In this document: in pieces, positions 48,252-57,602 of the stretch
Position numbering within the stretch: position 1 is the first letter of the stretch
Layout of the letters: every line of letters starts with the position of its first letter
Assembly (NCBI RefSeq): GCF_024346585.1
Contig: NZ_AP024523.1
Span: 1,373,001 to 1,437,000, forward strand
Length of the DNA stretch: 64,000 bases
Reading direction: 5' to 3'
Source of the DNA: Streptococcus toyakuensis
GTDB lineage: Bacteria > Bacillota > Bacilli > Lactobacillales > Streptococcaceae
The notes under the pieces: model-generated
What the model saw: the letters and a program-made list of their open reading frames with translations, nothing else
Database searches by the model: none
Told to the model about the DNA's origin: nothing
Position numbers and translations under genes: made by a program

Positions 48252-49637
48252 CTACTTCACCTCCCCTTGGGTATTGCTACTCTGAGATGTGAGTAGTTTG
48301 GTAATTGTCACTACTTTCACATGACTGAGACCCTGACTAGTCATCTCAATCCAATAATCAACCACAGGGATTAAGGGATCTAAACGATGTGTAATCATCA
48401 AAAAACTTCTTCCTTGATTTCTCTCCTCCAGAATCCACTGACAAAAATAATGGCAAGCTCTATCATCCAAACCTGCAAAAGGTTCATCCAGCAAGATCAC
48501 AGAAGCCTTGCTAGTCAAGATAGTCAAGAGCTGAAGAATCTTTTGCTGACCACCACTTAATTGATAAGGACTCTTATCGAGTGCCTGCTCCAGATCAAAA
48601 TACCGCAAAGCTTGAAGAATTCGCTGATTTCTTTCAGAATCAGCTCCATCTAATTGAAGTTCCTCTCGCAGACTGGCTCGGATAAACTGTTTTTCAGCTT
48701 CCTGAACAACACCCGTCAGGTCACGATACAAACTCTTTTTCTTTTTCAAGACTGTCCCCTTCCAGCTAATGCGCCCCTTATACTTTTGAAATTGAAGAAT
48801 GGATCGAAAGAGGGTTGATTTCCCGACACCATTGTCACCCAAAATACAGGAAATCCCTTGGTAGAATGTGAAATCCGCAATTGAAAAGAGGGGGCGATTA
48901 TCCAGGTCACAAGTCGTTCTATCCATATGGAATAGTTCTGGGCTAGAAGCAACTTTCTTTGAAGCAACCTGTGTCATCTCAGAGATAGGGATTTGAAACA
49001 CTTCCTTTAGTCGTCCATCTCTTAGCTCCACCATATGGTCGATATAGGCTTCATAGTCCGTTAAATCATGGTCGCACAAAATAACTGTCTTCCCATCAGA
49101 GACCAACTCTTTTAGAATCTCCAATATCTCTATCCTACTCTTGCGGTCAATGGAAGCAAAAGGCTCATCCAAGAGATAGACCCTAGGATTCATAGAAAAT
49201 AGAACAGCCAAGGCAGCCTTTTGCTTTTCTCCACCTGATAAGTGATGGATGGGACGGTGCAAGATCTTCTCACAGCGACATTGTCGAACCACCTCTGCTA
49301 TTTTAGAATCAATTTCCTGAACGGGATGCCCAATATTTTCCAAGGTAAAAATCAGCTCCTCAAACAAGTTCTCCATGGTAAATTGATGATTGGGATTTTG
49401 AAAGAGAATACCAACCGTCTGGACACGTTCGATGATAGAAAGCTGACTAACCTCGATCCCATCTATCAGGACTTGACCACTATAGGGAAGAGAACTGACT
49501 TGGGTGATCATTTGAAAGAGGCTAGATTTTCCTGAACCACTGCTCCCAACTAACAAGGTAAAGGCTTGCGCATGAAAAGTAAAATCAAGCGGCTCAGAGA
49601 AGATTGGGGACTGAATCTCCCTTAATTCCAGGCCCAT
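48252..49637 (-). CDS. ykoD: HMP ECF transporter duplicated ATPase YkoD
   Basis: Two fused ABC ATPase halves in 461 residues. Half 1: Walker A VGSSGSGKSS, signature LSGGEKQ, Walker B VYLLDEPFASID. Half 2: Walker A LGDNGVGKST, signature LSGGQQK, Walker B VILLDEPFAGLDD. This tandem is typical of YkoD and energises YkoE/YkoC uptake. It begins directly after ykoE stops and ends two bases before ykoC. Confidence 0.93.
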   Translation of the reverse strand: MGLELREIQSPIFSEPLDFTFHAQAFTLLVGSSGSGKSSLFQMITQVSSLPYSGQVLIDGIEVSQLSIIERVQTVGILFQNPNHQFTMENLFEELIFTLENIGHPVQEIDSKIAEVVRQCRCEKILHRPIHHLSGGEKQKAALAVLFSMNPRVYLLDEPFASIDRKSRIEILEILKELVSDGKTVILCDHDLTDYEAYIDHMVELRDGRLKEVFQIPISEMTQVASKKVASSPELFHMDRTTCDLDNRPLFSIADFTFYQGISCILGDNGVGKSTLFRSILQFQKYKGRISWKGTVLKKKKSLYRDLTGVVQEAEKQFIRASLREELQLDGADSERNQRILQALRYFDLEQALDKSPYQLSGGQQKILQLLTILTSKASVILLDEPFAGLDDRACHYFCQWILEERNQGRSFLMITHRLDPLIPVVDYWIEMTSQGLSHVKVVTITKLLTSQSSNTQGEVK

Positions 49638-50198
49638 CTATGCCTTCCCTCCAGCTGCAAACTGATGATAAAGTTTGACAATGGCACGAACCAAAATGGT
49701 ACAGAAGAAAAAGACAGAAATAAAACGTACTACAAACAAGGAAAGGACAAACGGAAGTGAAAAGGCGTAGTAACCTAACTTAATGTATTCATAGATAAAG
49801 CTAACAAACGTAATCCCAATACTATTAGCAGTTAGAGAGAGCCAACTTTCATAGCGATTCTTGGTTACGATAAAACCAAGTTCACTTCCCAAACCTTGAA
49901 CCAAACCAGACAAAAGGGCACCTAGACCGAATTGGCTACCATAAAGGACTTCAGCAAGCGCAGCTAGCACTTCTCCAATCGTTGCACTTCCCACTCTTGG
50001 AACAAAGATGGCCGCAATGGGTGCAGCCATACACCAGAGACCAAAGAGGATTTCATTGGCAAAGGCCTGCAAACCAAGAGGGGCTAAAATCAGAGTGAGG
50101 ATATCAAACAGATAGCCTGATCCCACAAAAACGCCACCAAAAAAGATAGACAAGAAAGCAAGTAAGATAACATCTTTTAACTGCCATTTTTTCAACAT
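49638..50198 (-). CDS. ykoE: HMP ECF transporter substrate-binding membrane protein YkoE
   Basis: S-component of 186 residues with about six hydrophobic helices. MLKKWQLKDVILLAFLSIFFGGVFVGSGY and AFANEILFGLWCMAAPIAAIFVPRVGSA are YkoE-like. The family is predicted to bind hydroxymethylpyrimidine. The ATG follows AAAGGAG, and the gene is headed by a TPP riboswitch with an intrinsic terminator. Confidence 0.92.
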   Translation of the reverse strand: MLKKWQLKDVILLAFLSIFFGGVFVGSGYLFDILTLILAPLGLQAFANEILFGLWCMAAPIAAIFVPRVGSATIGEVLAALAEVLYGSQFGLGALLSGLVQGLGSELGFIVTKNRYESWLSLTANSIGITFVSFIYEYIKLGYYAFSLPFVLSLFVVRFISVFFFCTILVRAIVKLYHQFAAGGKA

Positions 50199-50285
50199 AA
50201 AAAAACTCCTTTTTTAAAGAAAAGTGGGGCATTCAAGGAGATTTACCTAAATGCTTTGTATCATCTTCATCCAGTTTCGTAAAAG

Positions 50286-50320
50286 AAAAAACTCTAATTA
50301 CAGATAGAAATTAGAGTTCA
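50286..50320 (-). terminator. Regulatory terminator of the ykoE TPP riboswitch
   Basis: Minus strand AACTCTAATTTC-TATCTGT-AATTAGAGTTTTTTC, between riboswitch and ykoE. TPP binding should favour it. Confidence 0.85.
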
Positions 50321-50366
50321 GCTTACAAGATTAGATGGTTAGTTTCTATAAAAACAAAACCATTTC

Positions 50367-50438
50367 ACATTTCCCTTCGCCAGTCTTAACTGTATCAGGT
50401 TCAATGGGTATCATCTCAGCCTAAAGCACCCCAAATGT
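50367..50438 (-). promoter_or_regulatory. TPP riboswitch of the ykoEDC-tenA-thiW-thiM-thiE operon
   Basis: P1 ACATTT/AAATGT encloses GGGGTGC, GGCTGAGATGATACCC, TTGAACCTGAT and GGCGAAGGGAA, a full THI box on the minus strand. The 91-nt block 50364-50454 is identical to 52995-53085 except for one base. Confidence 0.97.
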
Positions 50439-50558
50439 CTTTATTATTTAATTATATAAATATTATAACAAACGATTTTTCCCATTTCAAGAAATTGAAC
50501 TGGAAATACAACCTTGCACTCACAAATACAGCAGATCTTTCTTTGGTTAGATCGATAC

Positions 50559-51187
50559 CTATTGTTCACTCATTTCTCGAACAGTTTTTTCTATATTTTT
50601 TGCATACGATATTGCTGAAATGATTGAAACACCGTCAACATTGGTCTTCATAATGTCTTTAATATGTTTCGTCTGTATCCCACCAATTGCAACTAAGGGC
50701 ATTTGTGGCAATAGTGTCCGCATCAATTTAAGACCTTCATAACCTATAGCACCACCAGCATCATCCTTTGACTGGGTATCAAATACAGGACCAACACCGA
50801 CATAATCTACATATTCAACTTTTGATTGTTGAAATTCTTCCTCGTTTTTATAGAAAGACCAATTATTTTATCTGGCATCAATTTTCTAATTTCATCAACT
50901 CCAAGGTCATCTTGTCCTACATGTACGCCATCAGCGTCAATTTCCATCGCCAAATCAATATCATCATTAACAACAAACGGAACATTGTATTTTTTACAAA
51001 GATCCTGTAGTTTAATTGCTAATTCGACTTTTTCTTTACCTTCCAGGGCCCCCTCACCTTTTTCACGGAATTGAAATAAGGTTATACCACCTTTTAAGGC
51101 TTCCTCAACGACTCTATATAGATCTTTTCCCTGGCAAGTAGTCGTTCCACAAATAAAATATAGTTTTAGTAATTCTTTTTGAAACAT
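50559..51187 (-). pseudogene. thiE: Frameshifted thiamine-phosphate synthase (second thiE)
   Basis: The first part (51187 to about 50845) encodes a normal ThiE N-terminus: [21 protein letters not shown] and [25 protein letters not shown]. After IIGLSIKT the frame is lost and stops within about ten codons. Restoring one base in the ACGAGG stretch (about 50848-50853) reads [22 protein letters not shown] and on to the C-terminus IISAISYAKNIEKTVREMSEQ, stop at 50559. A single-base loss is the simplest explanation; sequencing error is possible. The intact thiE at 44940 may compensate. Confidence 0.85.
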
Positions 51188-51188
51188 C

Positions 51189-51971
51189 TTACTTCACTCT
51201 TTTGAATTTCTTTACATCTTCATCTGTAATCTCGTATAAGGCATTTATAAATTCAACTTTAAATGTTCCAGGAAGATCTCCATTTGGACGTTTTTCTGCC
51301 ATTTCTCCAGCGATATTGTAAACCAACATTGCTGTTTCTAATGATTTCAATTCTTGACCTTTTTCTAGTCCGATAAAGCTTGCTACCACTGCCCCTAATA
51401 AACATCCAGTTCCAATAACTTTTGGCATCATGGCACTACCATTATGAATCGTTACCACTTCTCCATTTACCGCAATAGCATCCACTTCACCTGTTACTAC
51501 TATTGGAATATTGAACTTCTCATTTGCTGCTAGAGCAATTTCGTCAATATTATCTACGCCTGCACTATCTACTCCTTTAGATGCCACATTTATTCCTACT
51601 AAAGAGGCAATCTCGCCAGCATTTCCCCTAATCGCTGCCAGTTTGTAATTATTGATTAGATCATCTGCTACTTTTTTTCTATATTCTCCTGCTCCACAGG
51701 CTACAGGATCTAAAACTGCTGGGACATTATATTTCTCTGCAATTTTCAGAGCAGCTTGGTATAATTTCCAATTTTCATCTGTCAATGTTCCTATGTTTAT
51801 TAATAAACCACCAGCATACTTTAACAAATCCTCTAAATCTGCTGGAAACTCACTCATGGCTGGTGATGCACCCAGTGCTACTAATCCATTTGCTGTGAAA
51901 TTTTTTACTACATCGTTGGTTATGCAAATGATCAAAGGTGCTTTTTCTTTTAATAATTTTAAACTTGTCAT
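51189..51971 (-). CDS. thiM: Hydroxyethylthiazole kinase (copy 2)
   Basis: Second thiazole kinase, 260 residues, clearly diverged from the copy at 45565. [49 protein letters not shown] and [19 protein letters not shown] (with the Cys in GTGC that copy 1 lacks) define ThiM. ATG 51971 was chosen because AAGGAAGG precedes it; the GTG at 51992 overlaps that site. It lies between a tenA gene and the broken thiE. Confidence 0.94.
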   Translation of the reverse strand: MTSLKLLKEKAPLIICITNDVVKNFTANGLVALGASPAMSEFPADLEDLLKYAGGLLINIGTLTDENWKLYQAALKIAEKYNVPAVLDPVACGAGEYRKKVADDLINNYKLAAIRGNAGEIASLVGINVASKGVDSAGVDNIDEIALAANEKFNIPIVVTGEVDAIAVNGEVVTIHNGSAMMPKVIGTGCLLGAVVASFIGLEKGQELKSLETAMLVYNIAGEMAEKRPNGDLPGTFKVEFINALYEITDEDVKKFKRVK

Positions 51972-52099
51972 ATTGAAATCCTTCCTTTTCACTTTATACG
52001 ATCTACTGATTTCGATTTATTTCTATCTTTCGTTAAGAAATTTTTTCATTTACATTGAATGATTTACCTCATCAAATTTGTAAATATCCTAAACCTTCA

Positions 52100-52768
52100 C
52101 TAGGCGTCATAGCCAATATCAAAAAAGGCTAATTCTAAAGCGACTGCTTGGTTCCAGCGTTGCTGAAGTTCTGTCAAATCTTCTAGACCTTTCCCAACAC
52201 GATTGAGTTCATCAACCAGAAATTGAACCCACTCTGCAAAGAAAGGACCTCTGTGGAGATTAATCCATTCCGAATGAATGTAGGCTTCAGGTAGAGCCAA
52301 ATCTTTAGAACCCCAGTCTAAATAGAGACCTTCTGCAATGACCAGCATGACCAAAAGATGGGCATAGTTTGATGAATCCACTGCCGAATACATTAGATCC
52401 TGAAAGGCTTTTGTTACAGGATGCAAGGTCACTTCCAGATAATCATTCTCAGATACTTTTAACTCTTTGAAAGCCTTCTGGAAATAACCGTCTTCATCTG
52501 CTTCAAGAAAGCCTAGTTGCTTGGCAAAACGAAGCTTGGATTCAAGCTGGTCTGCGTGGGCTACGCAGGCACCCAGCATGGATAAGAAGGCATCAAAGAA
52601 GTGATAATCTTGAATTAGGTAGTCTTTTAAGACCTTATTCTCAATTGTCCCCGCAAAAAGTTCCTTAACAAAACGATGATTGATTGCAGCCTGCCAATCC
52701 TTCTGACTGCTTTTTAATAATTCTCCAACGGTCAAACCTGACTCAAATGCATAGTCTTGTGTTTCCAT
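52100..52768 (-). CDS. tenA: TenA-family protein (Glu type)
   Basis: HMP-salvage family protein of 222 residues. YLIQDYHFFDAFLSMLGACVAHAD and the central LLVMLVIAEGLYLDWGSKD lack the active-site Cys of the other TenA and carry Glu in that region, as in the TenA_E class. TenA_E enzymes act on formylated or amino-pyrimidine derivatives in other organisms; the reaction here is inferred. It is the first gene behind the second minus-strand TPP riboswitch. Confidence 0.88.
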   Translation of the reverse strand: METQDYAFESGLTVGELLKSSQKDWQAAINHRFVKELFAGTIENKVLKDYLIQDYHFFDAFLSMLGACVAHADQLESKLRFAKQLGFLEADEDGYFQKAFKELKVSENDYLEVTLHPVTKAFQDLMYSAVDSSNYAHLLVMLVIAEGLYLDWGSKDLALPEAYIHSEWINLHRGPFFAEWVQFLVDELNRVGKGLEDLTELQQRWNQAVALELAFFDIGYDA

Positions 52769-52913
52769 ATTTATTTTTCCTTTCTTTACTCCTTAGTAAT
52801 CAATAAAATATCAAGAGATACCAAGCAAAATCGTAATTCCACCTGATACTTTTAAAGAACATCGAGGGCATTTGCAGAGAGCTACCTAAACAAGCCTATC
52901 CAGTTTGTATAAA

Positions 52914-52949
52914 CAAAAAAAACTCCAATTACAATCGAGAATTAGAGTT
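52914..52949 (-). terminator. Regulatory terminator of the tenA TPP riboswitch
   Basis: Minus strand AACTCTAATTCTCGATTGTAATTGGAGTT (read as stem AACTCTAATT / AATTGGAGTT) then TTTTTTT. Same design as at 50286. Confidence 0.85.
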
Positions 52950-52997
52950 GACTTACAAGATTAGATCGTTCATTTCGCTATACGAAAAAAACTGTTC

Positions 52998-53069
52998 ACA
53001 TTTCCCTTCGCCAGTCTTAACTGTATCAGGTTCAATGGGTATCATCTCAGCTTAAAGCACCCCAAATGT
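52998..53069 (-). promoter_or_regulatory. TPP riboswitch of tenA-thiM-thiE(broken)
   Basis: Same sequence as the riboswitch at 50367-50438 apart from one base in the GCTTTA(A/G)GC region. The 478-nt gap 52769-53246 contains this riboswitch, its terminator and the lctO terminator. Confidence 0.97.
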
Positions 53070-53202
53070 CTTTATTATTTAATTACTGCACCAGTATAGC
53101 AAAAAATGAAAGCCCTAGCAAGATATTTGACTGAAAAATATATTTATATAGATTTTGATACGATTTCCCTTTATTAAAACAAAACGTTCAAAACACAAAC
53201 AA

Positions 53203-53227
53203 AAACCTCCACATTCAGTGGAGGCAA
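53203..53227 (-). terminator. lctO terminator
   Basis: Minus strand GCCTCCAC-TGAAT-GTGGAGGTTTTTG after the lactate oxidase stop. Confidence 0.88.
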
Positions 53228-53246
53228 TCTTTTTATCAATACAATT

Positions 53247-54371
53247 TTAAGTCGCGTGGTCAACTGGGAAGGTTGGGTTGTATGGGTTGTGACGGAGTTT
53301 GAAGTGTTTGACATCTTCAATAGTCTGAGTTCCAGATAACTGCATAACTGTCTTCAATTCTGCATTCAAGTGTTCAAAGACTTGACGCACACCAACACTA
53401 CCGCCGAGAGCCAAGCCATAGATAACCGGGCGGCCAATAGCTACCAAGTCTGCTCCTGAAGCCAAGGCTTTAAAGACGTGTTGGCCACGACGAATACCAG
53501 AGTCAAAGACAATTGGCACACGTTTATCAACTGCTTCAGCTACTTCTTGAAGTGAATCGAAGGCAGCTGGTCCACCGTCGATTTGACGGCCACCATGGTT
53601 GGTCACCCAGATACCAGAAGCACCTGCAGCAAGCGAACGTTCAACGTCCTCACGGCATTGTGGTCCCTTGACATAAACAGGAAGTCCTGAGTATTCAGCG
53701 ATAAATTCTACATCACGTGGAGACAAGCGTTGTTTAGCTGATTTGTAAACAAAGTCCATTGATTTACCAGCACCTTCTGGCAGGTATTCTTCAACAATCG
53801 GCATGCCAACTGGGAAGACAAAACCATTACGTTTGTCCACCTCACGATTGCCCCCTACAGTCGCATCTGCCGTCAAGACAATCGCTTTATAACCTTCAGC
53901 CTTCACACGGTCCATGATGTGGCGGTTGATTCCATCATCTTTACTAAAGTAAAATTGGAACCAATGAGGTGTCCCTTGAAGGGCTTCCGTAATTTCTGGA
54001 AGATCTACAGTAGAGTAAGAGCTAGTTGTGTAAAGAGAACCAAACTCATGCACACCACGCGCAGTCGCCACTTCACCCTGTTCATTCGCTAATTTATGAG
54101 CCGCAACAGGCGCCATAATGATTGGTGAAGACAATTTTTCGCCTGCAAACTCAATCTCTGTACTTGGATTTTCTACATTGCAAAGTGTATGAGGAACGAT
54201 GAGTTTGTGGTTAAAGGCGCGGATATTCTCTCTTAAAGTGAAAGTATCTTCCGCCCCACTAGCGATATAACCAAAGGCTGCTTTAGGGATCACTTGTTGC
54301 GCCATTGGTTCCAAATCATAGGTATTGATGAAATCTACATGACCTTCTGCATTGCTTGTTTTGTATGACAT
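53247..54371 (-). CDS. lctO: Lactate oxidase
   Basis: FMN enzyme that turns L-lactate and O2 into pyruvate and H2O2, cycling lactate back to SpxB. The 374 residues match streptococcal LctO. FMN-domain landmarks are SPIIMAPVAAHKLANEQGE, IVLTADATVGGNREVDKR and the catalytic region WVTNHGGRQIDGGPAAFD, then VFDSGIRRGQHVFKALASGADLVAIGRP in two blocks. The ATG follows AAGGAGGACA. A cre-like site lies 19-32 nt upstream. Confidence 0.96.
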   Translation of the reverse strand: MSYKTSNAEGHVDFINTYDLEPMAQQVIPKAAFGYIASGAEDTFTLRENIRAFNHKLIVPHTLCNVENPSTEIEFAGEKLSSPIIMAPVAAHKLANEQGEVATARGVHEFGSLYTTSSYSTVDLPEITEALQGTPHWFQFYFSKDDGINRHIMDRVKAEGYKAIVLTADATVGGNREVDKRNGFVFPVGMPIVEEYLPEGAGKSMDFVYKSAKQRLSPRDVEFIAEYSGLPVYVKGPQCREDVERSLAAGASGIWVTNHGGRQIDGGPAAFDSLQEVAEAVDKRVPIVFDSGIRRGQHVFKALASGADLVAIGRPVIYGLALGGSVGVRQVFEHLNAELKTVMQLSGTQTIEDVKHFKLRHNPYNPTFPVDHAT

Positions 54372-54389
54372 AAAATGTCCTCCTTGATA

Positions 54390-54403
54390 AGTAAGCGTTT
54401 ACT
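54390..54403 (-). promoter_or_regulatory. cre-like site upstream of lctO
   Basis: AGTAAACGCTTACT (minus reading) matches the cre consensus at 13 of 14 positions, 19 nt upstream of the lctO ATG, so repression by blocking the promoter or early elongation is plausible. Confidence 0.6.
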
Positions 54404-54586
54404 TTGTATATTACAAAAATATCTTAACTCTTTTTTCAAAACTTTTCAAATATTTTGTTTGTAAATTTCAGAAATTTTATGTCTATGATAAAAAATCCTT
54501 ATAACGGCAATAAAAAATAGATATTATCCAAAGAAGATTTTAAGTGCTACAATAACTGTATTATTTCTAGATGGGAGGTTCTATTT

Positions 54587-55267
54587 TTGGATTGGTCCAT
54601 TGTTGAACAATATCTACCACTATATCAAAAGGCATTCTTTCTAACCTTGCATATTGCAGTTTGGGGAATTCTGGGATCCTTTCTGCTCGGTTTAATCGTT
54701 AGTATCATCCGACATTATCGAATCCCTGTTTTGGCGCAAGTAGCGACAGCCTATATTGAATTGTCACGTAATACGCCCCTTTTGATTCAACTCTTCTTTC
54801 TCTACTTCGGACTTCCCCAAATAGGGATTGTCCTATCTTCAGAAGTCTGTGCCGCTTTAGGACTGGTCTTTTTAGGAGGCTCCTATATGGCAGAATCTTT
54901 CCGAAGTGGGCTGGAAGCCGTCAGTCAAACCCAGCAGGAGATTGGATTAGCAATCGGTCTGACACCTGTGCAGGTCTTTCGCTATGTAGTTCTTCCGCAA
55001 GCAACAGCGGTGGCCCTACCGTCTTTTAGTGCCAATGTCATTTTCCTCATCAAGGAAACCTCTGTTTTCTCAGCAGTAGCTTTGGCCGACCTCATGTACG
55101 TCGCCAAGGACTTGATTGGACTCTATTATGAGACAGACATTGCGCTAACTATGTTGGTAGTTGCTTACCTTATCATGTTGCTCCCCATCTCACTGGTCTT
55201 TAGCTGGATAGAAAGGAGGCTCCGCCATGCAGGATTCGGGAATCCAAGTACTCTTTCAGGGAAATAA
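54587..55267 (+). CDS. Polar amino-acid ABC permease, subunit 1
   Basis: HisM/GlnP-type membrane subunit of 226 residues with about five helices. LFFLYFGLPQIG and the EAA loop EIGLAIGLTPVQVFRYVVLPQA are diagnostic. The start is TTG with GGGAGG eight nt upstream; an extended -10 (TG-C-TACAAT, 54546-54553) lies before it. First gene of a four-gene importer. It overlaps the second permease by 41 nt. Confidence 0.93.
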   Translation: MDWSIVEQYLPLYQKAFFLTLHIAVWGILGSFLLGLIVSIIRHYRIPVLAQVATAYIELSRNTPLLIQLFFLYFGLPQIGIVLSSEVCAALGLVFLGGSYMAESFRSGLEAVSQTQQEIGLAIGLTPVQVFRYVVLPQATAVALPSFSANVIFLIKETSVFSAVALADLMYVAKDLIGLYYETDIALTMLVVAYLIMLLPISLVFSWIERRLRHAGFGNPSTLSGK

Positions 55268-55904
55268 TCTCCTGAGAATCTTACAGGGATTGAGCGTTAC
55301 GATTGGGATATCCATCCTATCTGTCCTCTTATCCATGATATTCGGGACAGTCATGGGAATCATCATGACCTCCCATTCTAGAATCATACGATTTTTAACA
55401 CGATTGTATCTGGAATTCATCCGTATCATGCCCCAACTGGTGCTACTCTTCATCGTTTACTTTGGCTTGGCTCGAAACTTTAATATCAATATCTCAGGTG
55501 AGACTTCTGCTATTATCGTTTTCACCCTCTGGGGAACAGCTGAAATGGGGGACTTGGTCCGTGGAGCCATCACTTCCCTCCCTAAGCATCAGTTTGAAAG
55601 TGGACAGGCACTAGGTTTGACAAACGTTCAGCTTTACTACCACATCATCATCCCACAGGTCTTGAGAAGATTGCTACCGCAGGCTATCAATCTGGTTACT
55701 CGGATGATTAAAACCACTTCCTTGGTTGTTTTGATAGGGGTTGTTGAGGTTACAAAGGTTGGACAACAAATCATCGATAGCAATCGCCTGACCATCCCAA
55801 CTGCTTCCTTCTGGATTTATGGAACCATTCTAGTCTTGTATTTCGCAGTCTGTTTCCCTATTTCCAAACTATCCACTCACCTAGAAAAACATTGGAGGAA
55901 CTAA
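55227..55904 (+). CDS. Polar amino-acid ABC permease, subunit 2
   Basis: Second permease, 225 residues with about five helices and the EAA loop ESGQALGLTNVQLYYHIIIPQVLRR. It forms a heterodimer with the preceding subunit. The ATG has AAAGGAGG just upstream, inside the end of subunit 1. It stops directly before the ATPase gene. Confidence 0.93.
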   Translation: MQDSGIQVLFQGNNLLRILQGLSVTIGISILSVLLSMIFGTVMGIIMTSHSRIIRFLTRLYLEFIRIMPQLVLLFIVYFGLARNFNINISGETSAIIVFTLWGTAEMGDLVRGAITSLPKHQFESGQALGLTNVQLYYHIIIPQVLRRLLPQAINLVTRMIKTTSLVVLIGVVEVTKVGQQIIDSNRLTIPTASFWIYGTILVLYFAVCFPISKLSTHLEKHWRN

Positions 55905-56663
55905 ATGTCTGAAACTATTTTAGAAATCAAGGAACTAAAAAAATCCTTCGGAGACAATCCTATCCTCCAAGGTCTATCTCTAGATATCAAAAAAGGGGAA
56001 GTTGTCGTCATCCTAGGGCCATCTGGTTGTGGGAAAAGTACCCTCCTTCGTTGCCTCAATGGCTTAGAAAGTATTCAAGGTGGAGATATTCTTCTGGATG
56101 GCCAGTCCATTATTGGCAATCAGAAAGACTTTCACTTAGTTCGCCAAAAGATTGGCATGGTCTTTCAAAGCTATGAACTCTTTCCCCATCTAGATGTCCT
56201 ACAAAACCTCATCCTAGGTCCTATCAAGGCTCAGGGAAGAGACAAGAAGGAAGTAACGGAAGAAGCTTTGCAATTACTAGAGCGTGTTGGATTGCTTGAT
56301 AAACAACATAGCTTTGCCCGTCAATTATCTGGCGGACAGAAGCAACGGGTTGCGATTGTCCGTGCCCTGCTCATGCATCCAGAAATCATCCTCTTTGATG
56401 AAGTGACCGCTTCACTGGATCCAGAAATGGTGCGTGAAGTTCTGGAACTCATCAATGATTTGGCCCAAGAAGGCCGTACCATGATTTTAGTAACTCACGA
56501 AATGCAGTTTGCCCAAGCAATTGCCGATCGGATTATCTTCCTCGACCAAGGGAAAATCGCTGAAGAAGGAACAGCTCAAGCCTTCTTTACCAATCCGCAA
56601 ACCAAACGAGCCCAGGAATTTTTAAATGTCTTTGACTTTAGCCAATTTGGCTCATATCTATAA
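55905..56663 (+). CDS. Polar amino-acid ABC transporter ATPase
   Basis: Cytosolic ATPase of 252 residues: Walker A GPSGCGKST, Q-loop VFQSYELFPH, signature LSGGQKQR, Walker B IILFDEVTASLDPE (Val where GlnQ has Pro) and H-loop VTHEM. It is closest in pattern to GlnQ-type ATPases. The start codon directly follows the permease stop. Confidence 0.95.
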   Translation: MSETILEIKELKKSFGDNPILQGLSLDIKKGEVVVILGPSGCGKSTLLRCLNGLESIQGGDILLDGQSIIGNQKDFHLVRQKIGMVFQSYELFPHLDVLQNLILGPIKAQGRDKKEVTEEALQLLERVGLLDKQHSFARQLSGGQKQRVAIVRALLMHPEIILFDEVTASLDPEMVREVLELINDLAQEGRTMILVTHEMQFAQAIADRIIFLDQGKIAEEGTAQAFFTNPQTKRAQEFLNVFDFSQFGSYL

Positions 56664-56674
56664 AGGAGATTTTT

Positions 56675-57541
56675 ATGAAACTATTCAAACCACTCTTAAC
56701 TGTTTTGGCACTTGCCTTTGCCCTTATCTTTGTCACAGCTTGTAGCTCAGGTGGAAATGCTGGTTCATCATCTGGCAAAACCACTGCCAAGGCTCGCACA
56801 ATTGATGAAATCAAAAAAAGCGGTGAGCTACGAATCGCCGTATTTGGAGACAAAAAACCGTTTGGTTACGTTGACAATGACGGTTCTTACCAAGGTTACG
56901 ATATTGAGCTTGGAAACCAACTGGCACAAGACCTTGGTGTCAAGGTTAAATACGTTTCAGTCGATGCTGCCAATCGTGCTGAATACTTGATTTCAAACAA
57001 GGTGGATATTACTCTTGCTAACTTTACAGTAACTGATGAACGTAAGAAACAAGTTGATTTTGCCCTTCCTTACATGAAAGTTTCACTTGGTGTCGTATCA
57101 CCTAAGACTGGTCTCATTACAGATGTCAAACAATTGGAAGGTAAAACCTTGATTGTCACAAAAGGAACAACTGCTGAGACTTATTTTGAAAAAAATCATC
57201 CAGAAATCAAACTCCAAAAATATGACCAATACAGTGACTCTTACCAAGCACTTCTTGACGGACGCGGAGATGCCTTCTCTACTGACAATACGGAAGTCCT
57301 AGCTTGGGCGCTTGAAAATAAAGGATTTGAAGTTGGAATTACTTCCCTTGGTGACCCAGATACCATCGCAGCAGCAGTTCAAAAAGGTAACCAAGAATTG
57401 CTAGACTTCATCAATAAAGATATTGAAAAATTAGGCAAGGAAAACTTCTTCCACAAGGCCTATGAAAAAACACTTCACCCAACCTACGGTGACGCTGCTA
57501 AGGCAGATGACCTTGTTGTTGAAGGCGGAAAAGTCAACTAA
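56675..57541 (+). CDS. Polar amino-acid binding lipoprotein
   Basis: Extracellular receptor lipoprotein of 288 residues. The signal ends at the lipobox FVTAC with Cys23, followed by a Ser/Gly linker. ELRIAVFGDKKPFGYVDNDGSYQGYDIELG and ANFTVTDERKKQVDFALPYM are the class 3 solute-binding motifs. Aspartate/glutamate- or cysteine-type substrates are possible; not decided. It lies 11 nt after the ATPase gene, and the operon ends with a terminator. Confidence 0.94.
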   Translation: MKLFKPLLTVLALAFALIFVTACSSGGNAGSSSGKTTAKARTIDEIKKSGELRIAVFGDKKPFGYVDNDGSYQGYDIELGNQLAQDLGVKVKYVSVDAANRAEYLISNKVDITLANFTVTDERKKQVDFALPYMKVSLGVVSPKTGLITDVKQLEGKTLIVTKGTTAETYFEKNHPEIKLQKYDQYSDSYQALLDGRGDAFSTDNTEVLAWALENKGFEVGITSLGDPDTIAAAVQKGNQELLDFINKDIEKLGKENFFHKAYEKTLHPTYGDAAKADDLVVEGGKVN

Positions 57542-57598
57542 TACTCAATGAAATCACAAAAAGAAATCAGGTAATCCTAGTGACTACCTGATTTTCTA
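57541..57598 (+). terminator. Terminator after the amino-acid importer, with a boxC fragment
   Basis: ATACTCAATGAAATCA (57541-57556) is a remnant of a boxC end. AAATCAGGTAATC-CTAG-TGACTACCTGATTTTC (about 57566-57597) is the hairpin; it also faces the convergent pyrE. Confidence 0.7.
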
Positions 57599-57602
57599 TG
57601 TT

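Noticed and set aside
50559..53085. Foreign origin of the tenA-thiM-thiE cassette by base composition
   Set aside because: Spot counts of GC in thiM copy 2 (about 35-38%) are similar to thiM copy 1, so composition alone gives no support.
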